64,000 nt of DNA, from NCBI RefSeq assembly GCF_900129565.1, contig NZ_FQWD01000005.1, positions 438,856 through 502,855 on the forward strand, in the 5' to 3' direction. The notes under the pieces were generated by a model that saw only the letters and a list, made by a program, of their open reading frames with translations, did not search any database and was not told the origin of the DNA. Source of the DNA: Marisediminitalea aggregata (lineage in GTDB: Bacteria; Pseudomonadota; Gammaproteobacteria; Enterobacterales; Alteromonadaceae). The position numbers were made by a program, and so were the translations under genes. Positions 20,568 to 29,524 of the stretch are shown one piece after another. Numbering within the stretch: position 1 is the first letter of the stretch; each line of letters begins with the position of its first letter.

Positions 20568-22241
20568 TTATTGGGTGTTGCGAACAATGGCCTTACCGCG
20601 GCCGTTTTTCTCTGAAGCAGCAGACAGCTTGCCGTTTTCATTGAGAATAAGGTGCAGGTCACCAAAGCGGCGGTCGTCGATGGTATAGCCCATGGCTTCT
20701 AACGCCGTCAGTGTGGCTTTGTTAAACCCATCGTGTACGCGGATTGTGTCTTTGGGCCATAACTGATGGTGGAAACGCGGACTGTTCACTGCCTCTTCCG
20801 CCGTCATGCCGTACAGCAGGGTATTAAAAATCGACAGTGTCACAGAAGAAATAATCGTGGTGCCGCCTGGTGACCCGGTAACGAGCTTCACGCTGTCGTC
20901 CTCAAGCACAATGGTCGGGGTCATGGAAGACAGCATACGCTTGTAGGGTTCAATGGCATTGGCTTCACCACCGATTGCACCAAAGAAATTTGGCACGCCG
21001 GGTTTAGCACTGAAATCATCCATTTCGTCGTTCAGCAAGAAGCCCGCCCCTTCTGCAACCACACCTGCCCCAAAACTCAGGTTAATGGTGGTGGTGTTGG
21101 AAACGGCATTACCCCACTTGTCGACGATAGAGAAATGCGTGGTGTCTTCACTTTCATGTAAGCCGGGTGCAATACCTTCTGTGGGTGAAATGGCTGTCAG
21201 ATTAATGTCTTTTGCTCTGCTTTCGATATAGGCAGGTTGCATGAGTTCACTCTGCGGCACATCAAAGAAATCCGGATCGCCCAGATACTCGGCACGATCT
21301 GCAAATACACGTTTTCCTGCTTCCGAAACCATATGCAGGTAAGGTGCAGAATTGTGCGCAGGCATAATATTGGTCTTTAGCACCGTATCAACCATACCCA
21401 GCCACTGTGCTACCGCTATCCCCCCTGAACTTGGCGGTGGAGCCGTAACCACTTTGTAACCACGCCAATCGAATGCCAGTGGCGTGCGCCATTTTGCGTG
21501 GTAGTTGGCAAGGTCATCGTGGGTCATCAGGCCATTGGTTTTTTGCATGTAGGCAACGATAGCGTCAGCAGTGTCACCTTTGTAGAAGCCATCAGGTCCC
21601 TGGTCACGAATACGCGCCAGCGTTGCCGCCAATTCAGGTTGTGTAAATAAGACGTCTGCTTCCGTGGCTGCGCCAAAATAGTGTTCGAAGTTGCTGTCAC
21701 GTTCATTGTCACGCAGGCGTTTAATATACCGGCTAACACGTCCGGCTAATTTCGGGGGAACATGAAAGCCGTCTTTGGCCAGTGTTACCGCGGGCTGAAC
21801 CAGTCTTGCCCAGGGCAGTTTGCCGTATTTTTGGTGTGCTTCCCACATTCCTGCAACGGTGCCGGGAATACCAGAGGCTTTCGCGCCAAACAAAGAGTCG
21901 GTAGGGTGAACATTGCCGTCTTCGTCCAGGTACATATCGCGAGATGCGGCTTCTGGTGCCATTTCTCGGTAGTCCAGAAAGTCAGGCTGACCGTCGATGT
22001 AGATAGTCATAAAGCCGCCGCCGCCGATGTTGCCGGCTTCCGGATAGGTGACCGCCAGCGTAAATTGCGCAGCAATGGCGGCATCAACCGCATTGCCGCC
22101 TTGTTCCAGCACGTCTATGGCAACCTGGGCGCCGAACTTGTCGGGCATGGCTACTGCGTAATCGGATGTGGTTTGTTCTGTAGGTTGGTTTGAACAGGCG
22201 ACTAAGCCAAGCAGCCCTAATGTAATTAATAAAATGCGCAT
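20568..22241 (-). CDS. ggt: Gamma-glutamyltransferase, lipoprotein form
   Basis: 557 residues. It hydrolyses or transfers gamma-glutamyl groups (for example from glutathione) outside the inner membrane. The precursor self-cleaves before the conserved Thr in the segment DTTHFSIVDKWGNAVS (about residues 370-385), and GSPGGTTI near 455 forms the substrate pocket. The N-terminus is a lipoprotein signal (LGLLGLVACS, Cys at about residue 16), whereas the E. coli enzyme is soluble and periplasmic. The NhaC-like transporter gene ends two bases upstream on the same strand and the AmpD-AmiE fusion lies before that. The three probably form an operon in which GGT acts on gamma-linked peptides released from murein; that role is inference. 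Confidence 0.93.
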   Translation of the reverse strand: MRILLITLGLLGLVACSNQPTEQTTSDYAVAMPDKFGAQVAIDVLEQGGNAVDAAIAAQFTLAVTYPEAGNIGGGGFMTIYIDGQPDFLDYREMAPEAASRDMYLDEDGNVHPTDSLFGAKASGIPGTVAGMWEAHQKYGKLPWARLVQPAVTLAKDGFHVPPKLAGRVSRYIKRLRDNERDSNFEHYFGAATEADVLFTQPELAATLARIRDQGPDGFYKGDTADAIVAYMQKTNGLMTHDDLANYHAKWRTPLAFDWRGYKVVTAPPPSSGGIAVAQWLGMVDTVLKTNIMPAHNSAPYLHMVSEAGKRVFADRAEYLGDPDFFDVPQSELMQPAYIESRAKDINLTAISPTEGIAPGLHESEDTTHFSIVDKWGNAVSNTTTINLSFGAGVVAEGAGFLLNDEMDDFSAKPGVPNFFGAIGGEANAIEPYKRMLSSMTPTIVLEDDSVKLVTGSPGGTTIISSVTLSIFNTLLYGMTAEEAVNSPRFHHQLWPKDTIRVHDGFNKATLTALEAMGYTIDDRRFGDLHLILNENGKLSAASEKNGRGKAIVRNTQ

Positions 22242-22243
22242 TG

Positions 22244-23620
22244 TTATCCCACCATTATAATACTTGTGATCAGGTAAGCGATGAGTGTTAACCCGCCGCC
22301 AACCAGGGCGTAGGGCAGTTGAGTTCTAACGTGTTCAAGTAAATCACAGCCGGAAGCGATGGATGAAACTGCCGTTGTATCTGATATGGGTGAACAATGG
22401 TCACCAAATACCCCGCCACCCAGAATGGCACCAATGACCAGCGAAGGGGGGAGTCCCAGTTGTTGAATGAGCGGCACCCCAATGGGGATCAGAATAGCAA
22501 AGGTGCCCCAGGACGTCCCCGTAGTGAATGACATGATCGCACCGGCGATAAACAACATGGGCACCACGAGAACAACAGGTAAGTACTCACCAACTAATCC
22601 GGCTACGAAAACCCCTGTGCCCAGCACCTTCAGGCTGCTGCCCAATGTGAGTGAAAGCAGCACAATCGTGACCAGCGGCAGAATTTCCCCCATGCCTTTG
22701 AAGCCGGTTTCTACCGCTTCGTGGTGGGTAAATCGCTTGCCAAATACCAGCATAAGATAGGCGACAGCCGTTGCCAGAATAGTAGCGTACAGCACGGATT
22801 TACTGCCGCTACCCTGTGCAAGCACACCATTACCAGTCCACAGCATAAAGCCCACCATACTGACTACCATGGTTACAATAGGTACAACCATGTAGCTGGC
22901 TTTGGTGGCAGGCGCCGCCTCTAGTGACTGCTGGTTGCTGCTAAGCTGTTGCTCAGCTTTTGCCATTGGGCCATGAACCTTGTCGGCAAAAACCGTGTAA
23001 GCCGCAATCGCCAGCGCAATAATAGCGTAGAAATTGAAGGGTACAGAGCCCCACAGAATACTGGCCGACGATTCAGGTAAATCATAAGTGTCCAGCATGC
23101 CTAGCACAAAGGCACCCCAGCCGTTTAACAGAATGAGAATACACACAGGCGCACTGGTGCTGTCGATGAGATAAGCCAACCGTGCCCGGCTCATGCCAAA
23201 CTTGTCGAACAGGCCCCGGGCAAAAATACCCGCAGTCAGCACGCTAAGGTTCGATTCGATAAATACCACAATACCGGTGGCCATGGTTAATCCGCCTACC
23301 TGACGACGACTGCGGGCAACGCCGCGCTGGGTGAGCCAGTTAACAGTTGCGGTGACGCCACCGGAATCGCGAATATACGCCAGTAACGCGCCTACCAGTA
23401 CACTGAACAGCAGTATGCGGGTATTTCCCGCACTGGTGGCAACATCGACAACCCGTTCAATAGAGGTAATGGGAGCCAGTAATAGGAGCCCGTCTTCGGA
23501 AGTAAGAAGAATAAGCGCTTCAGCGCATAATACCGCCATGAGCAGCGCCATAATGACTTCTTTCTTCCAGAAAACAATCAATATCGCAACCAGCGGTGGA
23601 ATAATGGAAACCCATTCCAT
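22244..23620 (-). CDS. NhaC-family Na+/H+ antiporter-like transporter
   Basis: 458 residues with about 11-12 transmembrane helices, typical of the NhaC/ion-transporter superfamily. Internal repeats contain the conserved SFTTGTSWGTFAILIPIGVP and GDHCSPISDTT stretches. Members exchange sodium for protons, or for organic anions or amino acids. It sits between the amidase-fusion gene (49 bases upstream) and ggt (two bases downstream), so amino acid or peptide-product transport is possible. The substrate cannot be deduced. Confidence 0.88.
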   Translation of the reverse strand: MEWVSIIPPLVAILIVFWKKEVIMALLMAVLCAEALILLTSEDGLLLLAPITSIERVVDVATSAGNTRILLFSVLVGALLAYIRDSGGVTATVNWLTQRGVARSRRQVGGLTMATGIVVFIESNLSVLTAGIFARGLFDKFGMSRARLAYLIDSTSAPVCILILLNGWGAFVLGMLDTYDLPESSASILWGSVPFNFYAIIALAIAAYTVFADKVHGPMAKAEQQLSSNQQSLEAAPATKASYMVVPIVTMVVSMVGFMLWTGNGVLAQGSGSKSVLYATILATAVAYLMLVFGKRFTHHEAVETGFKGMGEILPLVTIVLLSLTLGSSLKVLGTGVFVAGLVGEYLPVVLVVPMLFIAGAIMSFTTGTSWGTFAILIPIGVPLIQQLGLPPSLVIGAILGGGVFGDHCSPISDTTAVSSIASGCDLLEHVRTQLPYALVGGGLTLIAYLITSIIMVG

Positions 23621-23669
23621 AGTGTAAAGCCCTGTTGTTGTTCTTTTAGCGTGGCATTAATGCCTGGGA

Positions 23670-26114
23670 TCAGCGGTTGAGGACCGCCTCGTAAACCAGC
23701 GATACAATACTGCCATATTTACCGGTTTCAAAGGTTTTCCCGGTAAATTGCAGATTGCCGTCGTCGTCTTCCACAATGGGCGAATGTCGGGCGTTGGTCA
23801 ATAGGATGACGGCCAAATCCAGAGCAGGGTCGATTACTGTCGCCGTGCCTGTCCATCCGGTATGGCCAAAAGCCTGTTCGCTGGCATATGGCCCAAAGTG
23901 CCAGCGGTTCTGGCCATTCGCGGCGCGACGCCAACCCAACCCGTAACTCCAAAAGCGGTTATCCGGCTTAATAAACGCATTGAGAACGCTGTTTTCAAAT
24001 AACTGAACATTGCCGTAGCCACCGCCGTTTAACAGCAGCTGTGTCATGACGGCCAGATCATCCGCTGTAGAAAACAGCCCGGCATGGCCTGCTACACCTT
24101 GCATGGCGTGGAATGCTTTTTCATCGTGTACTTCACCTTGCAAGGTGTAGGTGCGAATGTTGGGGAAATCGAGCCGGCCACCACGCGTATTGCCCATCAG
24201 TTCTGTAGCAGCAAATTCTTCGTGCTGGTGGCCTTTAAGCAATGGGTTGAAACGCGTGTGGGTCAAACCCAGTGGGGTATACAGTTGTTCTTCGCAAAAC
24301 TGGTCGAGAGGCAAGCCGGTGATGCGCTCAACTAACAACCCAAGTAGCATAAAATTGGTGTCGCTATAGGCCGTGGTGAGCCCATTGCCGATGTTGAACG
24401 GCACCTGCGTAATCAATAACTCGGATGTGCGCTGTTTGTCCTGAGAGTAGAATGCCGGGCCCAGTGGATTGTCCGGTTTATGGAACGGGATCTCCGGGGC
24501 ATATCCGGATTTGTGTGAAAGTAAGTCGCTCACTCTGCGGGCTTCACGTCCATCGCCCTGGTATTCTGGCAGGTAATACTGGATGGGTTTGGTTACATCG
24601 AGCTGGCCGGTTTCAACCAACCGCATCAGCGCGAAGGTCGTTGCAAACATTTTGGTATTAGACGCCAGGTCAAAGCCGGTGTTGGTTTGCATTGGCTGAG
24701 GCATGGCCAAAGGCTGACCATTTTCATCATAGCGCCTGGCAAACCCGTAGGCGCTTCGTTTAATGATGGCGCCATCTTTAACTACCAGCAGGACCGCACC
24801 GGGAAAGCCTGCTTCCACTTCCTGATTGATCAGGGTATCTACTGCACTGAATCGTTGTTGGTACTTGGCTGTTTCATCTTTGAGCGTTGGAAAAGGCACC
24901 GTTACTCGCAATTCAGCGGTGCTGGGCTCAACCTGACTCACAGACAGCGTATTCAGGCCATTACGGGTTCGTCGGGCCAGAGAGTAATGGTAGGGCGTAC
25001 CTGGTAAGAAAGGCTGGTCCAGCGTCAGGGTCTCACCATTGACTTTAATCTCGGCGCGGGTGGGTTCTGTTGCTTCGACAATCAACTCCCCGCGCCCCTG
25101 ATAACTTTTGAATGCAAACCGGTCAGTCACAAAGGCGCGCTTGGTTGGCTCTGTATCCGGCACAAGGGTATCGATTTGGCCGTGTTTCGGCTCGTATACC
25201 TGGGCTTCAGACGGTTGTAGTTCCTTGTCATAACGGGCCAGGAGATTTTCTGCGCTGGCCGGAAAATACTTCTCCAGCAGGGCGAATAAGGCCGCCGCGG
25301 TGCGGCTGTCAGGTTCGCCTGTGACATGCCAGGGTAAAAAGTGCATTTGAAAAGCCGATACCGCATTCAGTGTGCTGCTGTCTTTAATGCCCGTTTCGAC
25401 CACACCGTAACCATAGGCGCGGAATGCAGCCTGAATGAGTCCGACCGAAGCCGGCTGTTCGTTAAATTGTTTCCAGTAGTGGGCCAGTGTGTCGTTGTCG
25501 TACCAGGCGCCAATACCTTGTTGATAAAGCTGGTACCAGGGGAAGCGCGGGCCAGGATCATTTTTTCTGTCGAAGGCAATATCAGAGTGCCCTACAACGG
25601 CGGTAGGGTGAATGTCGGGGTTGCGCGCCAGGATGTCCTTTGCCAGTTCAATGACCACTTCAATTTGTTTGTGGTCATAGTCGGGGAAAAGGCAAAGGCG
25701 ATTATTGCCATGTTCAGCCAGCGAGGGACCTAGCTGACCATCACGCTCGCAAGTAGGTACATTAACAATTTCAATACCAATGGAATGGTCGTTCAAACCA
25801 GTACGGCCCTGCCAGTAACTCTTACCGGCATGCCATGCGCGCTTATTTTCATCGACCAGTTGAATGACCCGCGGCTTACCTATCGGATCTGATGGGTCGT
25901 TTGATTCAGGTACCAGGTAATGTGCGCTTAGGCCACCTTCTTTCACCAGTGCATCAACCGACTTTGCGTAATCGATGGCAGTAAAGTGGATAACCAGAGA
26001 CTTCACCCTTTCGCCGTAGTTACTGGACGGCATTTGAATAACGTTACGGCTGCTACAACTGATAACCAGCAAAACGCAGAAAATTAACGTTAACGAGTGG
26101 CGTAATGCGCGCAT
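23670..26114 (-). CDS. Two-amidase lipoprotein: AmpD-type zinc amidase fused to AmiE-type serine amidase
   Basis: 814 residues. A lipoprotein-like signal ends at Cys20 (VISC). The Amidase_2 domain (about 36-200) has zinc ligands His43, His176 (GHSDIA) and Asp186 (DPGP), as in AmiD/AmpD enzymes that split MurNAc from L-Ala. A small peptidoglycan-binding-like helical domain follows (about 222-283), then a beta-rich linker (about 330-405). The C-terminal serine beta-lactamase fold (about 420-812) has Ser485-x-x-Lys488, Tyr583-SDTN and His751-Thr-Gly. This last part resembles Bacillus AmiE (YbbE), which removes peptides from MurNAc. Both halves could attack the same bond on different substrates. 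It is divergent from nagZ with a 273-base shared region and heads an operon with the NhaC-like gene and ggt. I know no characterised fusion of this kind. Confidence 0.88.
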   Translation of the reverse strand: MRALRHSLTLIFCVLLVISCSSRNVIQMPSSNYGERVKSLVIHFTAIDYAKSVDALVKEGGLSAHYLVPESNDPSDPIGKPRVIQLVDENKRAWHAGKSYWQGRTGLNDHSIGIEIVNVPTCERDGQLGPSLAEHGNNRLCLFPDYDHKQIEVVIELAKDILARNPDIHPTAVVGHSDIAFDRKNDPGPRFPWYQLYQQGIGAWYDNDTLAHYWKQFNEQPASVGLIQAAFRAYGYGVVETGIKDSSTLNAVSAFQMHFLPWHVTGEPDSRTAAALFALLEKYFPASAENLLARYDKELQPSEAQVYEPKHGQIDTLVPDTEPTKRAFVTDRFAFKSYQGRGELIVEATEPTRAEIKVNGETLTLDQPFLPGTPYHYSLARRTRNGLNTLSVSQVEPSTAELRVTVPFPTLKDETAKYQQRFSAVDTLINQEVEAGFPGAVLLVVKDGAIIKRSAYGFARRYDENGQPLAMPQPMQTNTGFDLASNTKMFATTFALMRLVETGQLDVTKPIQYYLPEYQGDGREARRVSDLLSHKSGYAPEIPFHKPDNPLGPAFYSQDKQRTSELLITQVPFNIGNGLTTAYSDTNFMLLGLLVERITGLPLDQFCEEQLYTPLGLTHTRFNPLLKGHQHEEFAATELMGNTRGGRLDFPNIRTYTLQGEVHDEKAFHAMQGVAGHAGLFSTADDLAVMTQLLLNGGGYGNVQLFENSVLNAFIKPDNRFWSYGLGWRRAANGQNRWHFGPYASEQAFGHTGWTGTATVIDPALDLAVILLTNARHSPIVEDDDGNLQFTGKTFETGKYGSIVSLVYEAVLNR

Positions 26115-26140
26115 AAGCAGTGTGCATCCTAGGTAAGTGG

Positions 26141-26170
26141 TCGGTATTTACCCCAAATTAGCAATACCGA
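26141..26170. repeat. Perfect 8-bp inverted repeat in the amidase-nagZ divergent region
   Basis: TCGGTATT (26141-26148) and AATACCGA (26163-26170) are exact inverted copies 14 bases apart, 27 bases upstream of the fusion amidase start. It could be an operator or leader hairpin of the leftward operon. Confidence 0.4.
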
Positions 26171-26187
26171 AACCGAAAGTAAATAAT

Positions 26188-26199
26188 AAAATATTCCAA
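26188..26199 (-). promoter_or_regulatory. Near-copy of the shared motif, leftward orientation
   Basis: Reads TTGGAATATTTT on the minus strand, 11 of 12 bases identical to the motif found exactly at 26348 and 32636. It lies 74 bases upstream of the two-amidase gene. The A+T-rich context makes chance similarity possible. Confidence 0.3.
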
Positions 26200-26347
26200 G
26201 TTAAGCCCAGGCTGTGTTTCGTATTAGGTATAAGGCGTCTTCCTGATTATGTCTCATTTATTCGGCAGTTTGGCGTGTGCATAGTTGACGCAGGTTAATT
26301 GAGTTCAGGTTGCTTTTTTCTGAGATCTTGGGAGGAAATTGCGATTG

Positions 26348-26360
26348 TTGGAATAATTTA
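26348..26360 (+). promoter_or_regulatory. Shared 13-bp motif upstream of nagZ (candidate MurR operator)
   Basis: TTGGAATAATTTA occurs here, 28 bases before the nagZ start, and again exactly at 32636-32648 between the M14 peptidase gene and murR. Exact recurrence at two divergent control regions of one functional island suggests a binding site. No experiment supports this. Confidence 0.4.
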
Positions 26361-26387
26361 TTTTTTAGTGTGAATCGGGTAAGCTGC

Positions 26388-28259
26388 ATGAATAATGAAA
26401 CTGCCAATCGGAAAGCGGGTATGATGTTGCGAGGATTTTATGGGGTATTGGGAGTACTGGCTATGCTGAGCGTAACGGCGAGTTGTTCGTCATCCAGTGA
26501 GTCCACGTTATGGCTGGGTCAAAAGCTCATGCTGGATTTGCGCTATTACTGCGAAGACGGCACAGACGAGAAACACTGTAAAACACCGGTAACCGCCATC
26601 TCGCCAGAACTGGAAGCTGTCATTCGCGAGGGCAAAATCGGTGGCGTTATTCTGTTTGCAGAGAACCTGGAAGAGACCGGGCAGGTGGTCCGGCTGAATT
26701 ATCAGTTGCAAAGCATTGCGAAAGAGGCGGGATTGCCGCCACTGTTTGTGGCGATTGACCAGGAAGGTGGCAGAGTAGCGAGATTACCCGACGCCGTCGC
26801 TACCCGGTTTGTAGGCAACATGGCAATTGGCGCAACGTATCCCACCCACGGCACCGCTTTCTCGACGAGTGTGAACGCGGGTATTGCAAAATCTATTCGA
26901 TTATTAGGCTTTAACGTCAATTTTGCCCCCACAGTCGATGTTAATCTCAATGCAGACAACCCGGTTATTAACGTTCGTTCTTATAGCGAGTCGCCTGAGC
27001 AGGTGGCTGAAATGGGCGCGGCAGCGGTATCAGCTTTACAACAGCATGGCGTAATGAGTGCGCTCAAGCATTTCCCGGGTCATGGCGATACTCATGTAGA
27101 CAGCCACACCGGCCTGCCAAAGGTTGAACACGACGCAGCGACCATTAATGCCGTGGATCTATTGCCATTCAAGCATGCCATTGAGCAAGCAGACTACCCG
27201 GCCATGATCATGACTGCGCATATTCAGTATCCCGCGTTGGATGACACAACATTCATTACCCGCGACGGCGAGCAAAAAGTGTTACCCGCTACGTTGTCGA
27301 AGAAAATCCTGACTGGCCTGCTACGCGACGACTTGGGCTACAACGGCCTCATTGTGACTGACGCTCTGGATATGGCCGGTATCGCTCAATATGTTGATCA
27401 TCGCGATGCGGTAATCAAAACCTTCAATGCGGGGGCCGATATTGCGTTAATGCCATTCGCTATCCGTAATCCTGAGGGGATTAAGCAATTTCGCGCTTTG
27501 TATAAACAGTGGATTCAGGCCCGTGAACACGGCGAGTTGAATGCGGCAGAGATGGATGAATCGCTGCTGCGTATTCTGGCAGCGAAACAAGCGTATAAAC
27601 TCGACGACTTTATTGCCCGGCCACTTGCTCAGCGTCTGGAAGAGGCGACGGCGGCACTGCCGATGGCTGATAATCAGCAATTGGAGCTCGAGTTGGCAGA
27701 AGCGGCACTGACCAAGGTCTTCGATAAGGGCGTACTGCCGCTGAAGGGTAAACACTTCGCTCTGGTCATGCCCGACGAAGCGCGTTGCGACGCGCTGTCG
27801 AATGCGCTCAAACAGTACGGTAAAGGCATAACGACGGTGTGTATGTCACTCAATCGCATTGCTACTCAACCTGATTTATCGCCGTTACTCAGCGCTGATG
27901 CACTGATAATTGGTGATATTACGCCGCAGCACAGTATGGCTGAAATGGGTGGCATGGATGACTTAGCCAGTTGGAGAGCAAGGCCCGACAAAGCCGCGAT
28001 AGACCGCTGGGTGAAGAGCCTGACCGAACAGGCAAAAGCGAACCAGGTTAAAACAGTGATGGTTGCCCTGCGCACACCTTATATGTTGAGTGAATACCGC
28101 AATGTCGTCGATGCCGGCATAGCCACCTTTGGCTACAACGTCACAATCAGTCAAACGCCAAGAGGCGAGGTTGCTGAAGGCGCGGTCTTTTCCGCACTGG
28201 CAGCGGGCTTGTTAGGGCACATTCCTATGCCTGGTGAATCACCGGTTACCATTGAATGA
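26388..28259 (+). CDS. nagZ: Beta-N-acetylglucosaminidase NagZ, two-domain lipoprotein form
   Basis: About 623 residues from the ATG at 26388; ATG codons at 26421/26424 would also keep the signal peptide, and the farther upstream TTG at 26310 is unlikely. The lipobox VTASC gives Cys33. The glycoside hydrolase family 3 barrel (about 50-390) shows DQEGGRVARL, KHFPGHGDTHVDSHTGLP with the acid/base His232-Asp234 dyad, and the nucleophile Asp325 in GLIVTDALDM. An additional C-terminal alpha/beta domain (about 440-620) is present. Typical Gram-negative NagZ is a cytosolic single-domain enzyme of ~340 residues. The long exported form matches Bacillus NagZ (YbbD), which removes GlcNAc from wall fragments outside the cell. 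The next gene overlaps its stop by four bases. Confidence 0.92.
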   Translation: MNNETANRKAGMMLRGFYGVLGVLAMLSVTASCSSSSESTLWLGQKLMLDLRYYCEDGTDEKHCKTPVTAISPELEAVIREGKIGGVILFAENLEETGQVVRLNYQLQSIAKEAGLPPLFVAIDQEGGRVARLPDAVATRFVGNMAIGATYPTHGTAFSTSVNAGIAKSIRLLGFNVNFAPTVDVNLNADNPVINVRSYSESPEQVAEMGAAAVSALQQHGVMSALKHFPGHGDTHVDSHTGLPKVEHDAATINAVDLLPFKHAIEQADYPAMIMTAHIQYPALDDTTFITRDGEQKVLPATLSKKILTGLLRDDLGYNGLIVTDALDMAGIAQYVDHRDAVIKTFNAGADIALMPFAIRNPEGIKQFRALYKQWIQAREHGELNAAEMDESLLRILAAKQAYKLDDFIARPLAQRLEEATAALPMADNQQLELELAEAALTKVFDKGVLPLKGKHFALVMPDEARCDALSNALKQYGKGITTVCMSLNRIATQPDLSPLLSADALIIGDITPQHSMAEMGGMDDLASWRARPDKAAIDRWVKSLTEQAKANQVKTVMVALRTPYMLSEYRNVVDAGIATFGYNVTISQTPRGEVAEGAVFSALAAGLLGHIPMPGESPVTIE

Positions 28260-29395
28260 CACATCGTGTTCAGGCGCTTGATGCACTGCGAGGGCTGGCT
28301 ATCTTCGCCATGTTACTGGTGAATAATCCCGGCTCCTGGCAGCACGTTTATGCGCCTCTGCTTCATGCTAATTGGCATGGTCTGACACCCACCGATCTGG
28401 TATTCCCCGGCTTTGTCTTTGTCATGGGCGTTACCCTCGCGATTCAGTTGCCCAAAGCACTCGCTGCATCAGGCAGTAAGCGGGTGTGCCTGACAGCGTT
28501 AAAACGAGGTGCCACCCTCGTGCTGCTCGGCTGGTTTCTGTACTTGTTCTGGTTTAATTTCGCAGTACCCGATTTCGACTGGATCAACGACCGGTTAGCA
28601 ACCCTGCGCTATCTGGGTGTGTTGCAGCGACTGGGAATAGTCTATCTGCTTTCCGTGCTGCTAATGTGCACAATCCCACCGCAACGGTACCTTACCGTTG
28701 CCATCGGGCTATTAGTTGCCTACTGGCTGCTTATGCGTTTTGTGCCTTATAGTGCTGCGGATGGACAAACGTATCAGGGGTTATGGTTGCACGGTAATAG
28801 TCTGTCTGCGTACCTCGACAACCTGATACTGGGCGCATCGCATCTTTATTATGCCGATGCCAGCCCTTTTGCTTTTGATCCGGAAGGGTTGTTATCGACC
28901 GTACCGGCGGTGAGCAGTTGCTTGTTGGGCGTGGTTGCAGGTCGCTACTTAATTACTGAGAAACGCCGTACAGTGCAAGTATTGATTGTAGCGCTTGCTG
29001 GCATTGTAATAGGGGTTGCTTTGTCCGCCTGGGTTCCTGTGAACAAGGTATTGTGGACGCCTACATTTGTGTTGGTAACCAGCGGGATTTTGGTGTGTCT
29101 GTTATGGGCCTTTATGGCCCTGGATTCCCGTGTTTCATTGTTCAAACCCGGGCATCCTCTATTGGTGGCGGGCACTAACAGCATTGCGCTGTACATGATT
29201 GCAGGCGTGTTGGCCCGCTTGCTATTAATGATTCGCGTTGACGGTGCGACGGTGAAGTATTGGCTCTATCAACCTATCACCCAATTCATCGGCGACCCCA
29301 AACTGGCCTCATTGTGTTTTGCGCTGCTTTTCTGCTTAATTTGTTATTTACCGCTATTGTGGATGTACCGGCGCGGTATTTTTTGGCGGGTATAA
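28256..29395 (+). CDS. nagX: NagX-like membrane acyltransferase (DUF5009/HGSNAT-like)
   Basis: 379 residues with about ten transmembrane helices. The N-terminal signature RVQALDALRGLAIFAMLLVNNPGSW and the following TDLVFPGFVFVMG are those of the heparan-alpha-glucosaminide N-acetyltransferase-like family, which includes NagX of the Shewanella N-acetylglucosamine regulon. The start overlaps the nagZ stop (ATGA), indicating coupled translation. A role in acetylating or moving amino sugars across the inner membrane fits the context, but no substrate is proven for the bacterial family. Confidence 0.85.
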   Translation: MTHRVQALDALRGLAIFAMLLVNNPGSWQHVYAPLLHANWHGLTPTDLVFPGFVFVMGVTLAIQLPKALAASGSKRVCLTALKRGATLVLLGWFLYLFWFNFAVPDFDWINDRLATLRYLGVLQRLGIVYLLSVLLMCTIPPQRYLTVAIGLLVAYWLLMRFVPYSAADGQTYQGLWLHGNSLSAYLDNLILGASHLYYADASPFAFDPEGLLSTVPAVSSCLLGVVAGRYLITEKRRTVQVLIVALAGIVIGVALSAWVPVNKVLWTPTFVLVTSGILVCLLWAFMALDSRVSLFKPGHPLLVAGTNSIALYMIAGVLARLLLMIRVDGATVKYWLYQPITQFIGDPKLASLCFALLFCLICYLPLLWMYRRGIFWRV

Positions 29396-29524
29396 TCACA
29401 TCTTTTTCAACTGGTGTTGAATCAACGGTGTGTTAGTGCGCTGGTTTGTCCACCTGACCATCAGGTCAAGGGCAAAATAAGTAAGAAGGTGGGGATGGGC
29501 CATTGAAAGTAAAAGGATTTCAAA

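Noticed and set aside
26310..26387. Upstream TTG start extending nagZ by 26 residues
   Set aside because: The extension lacks a ribosome-binding site and would place a non-signal sequence before the lipoprotein signal.
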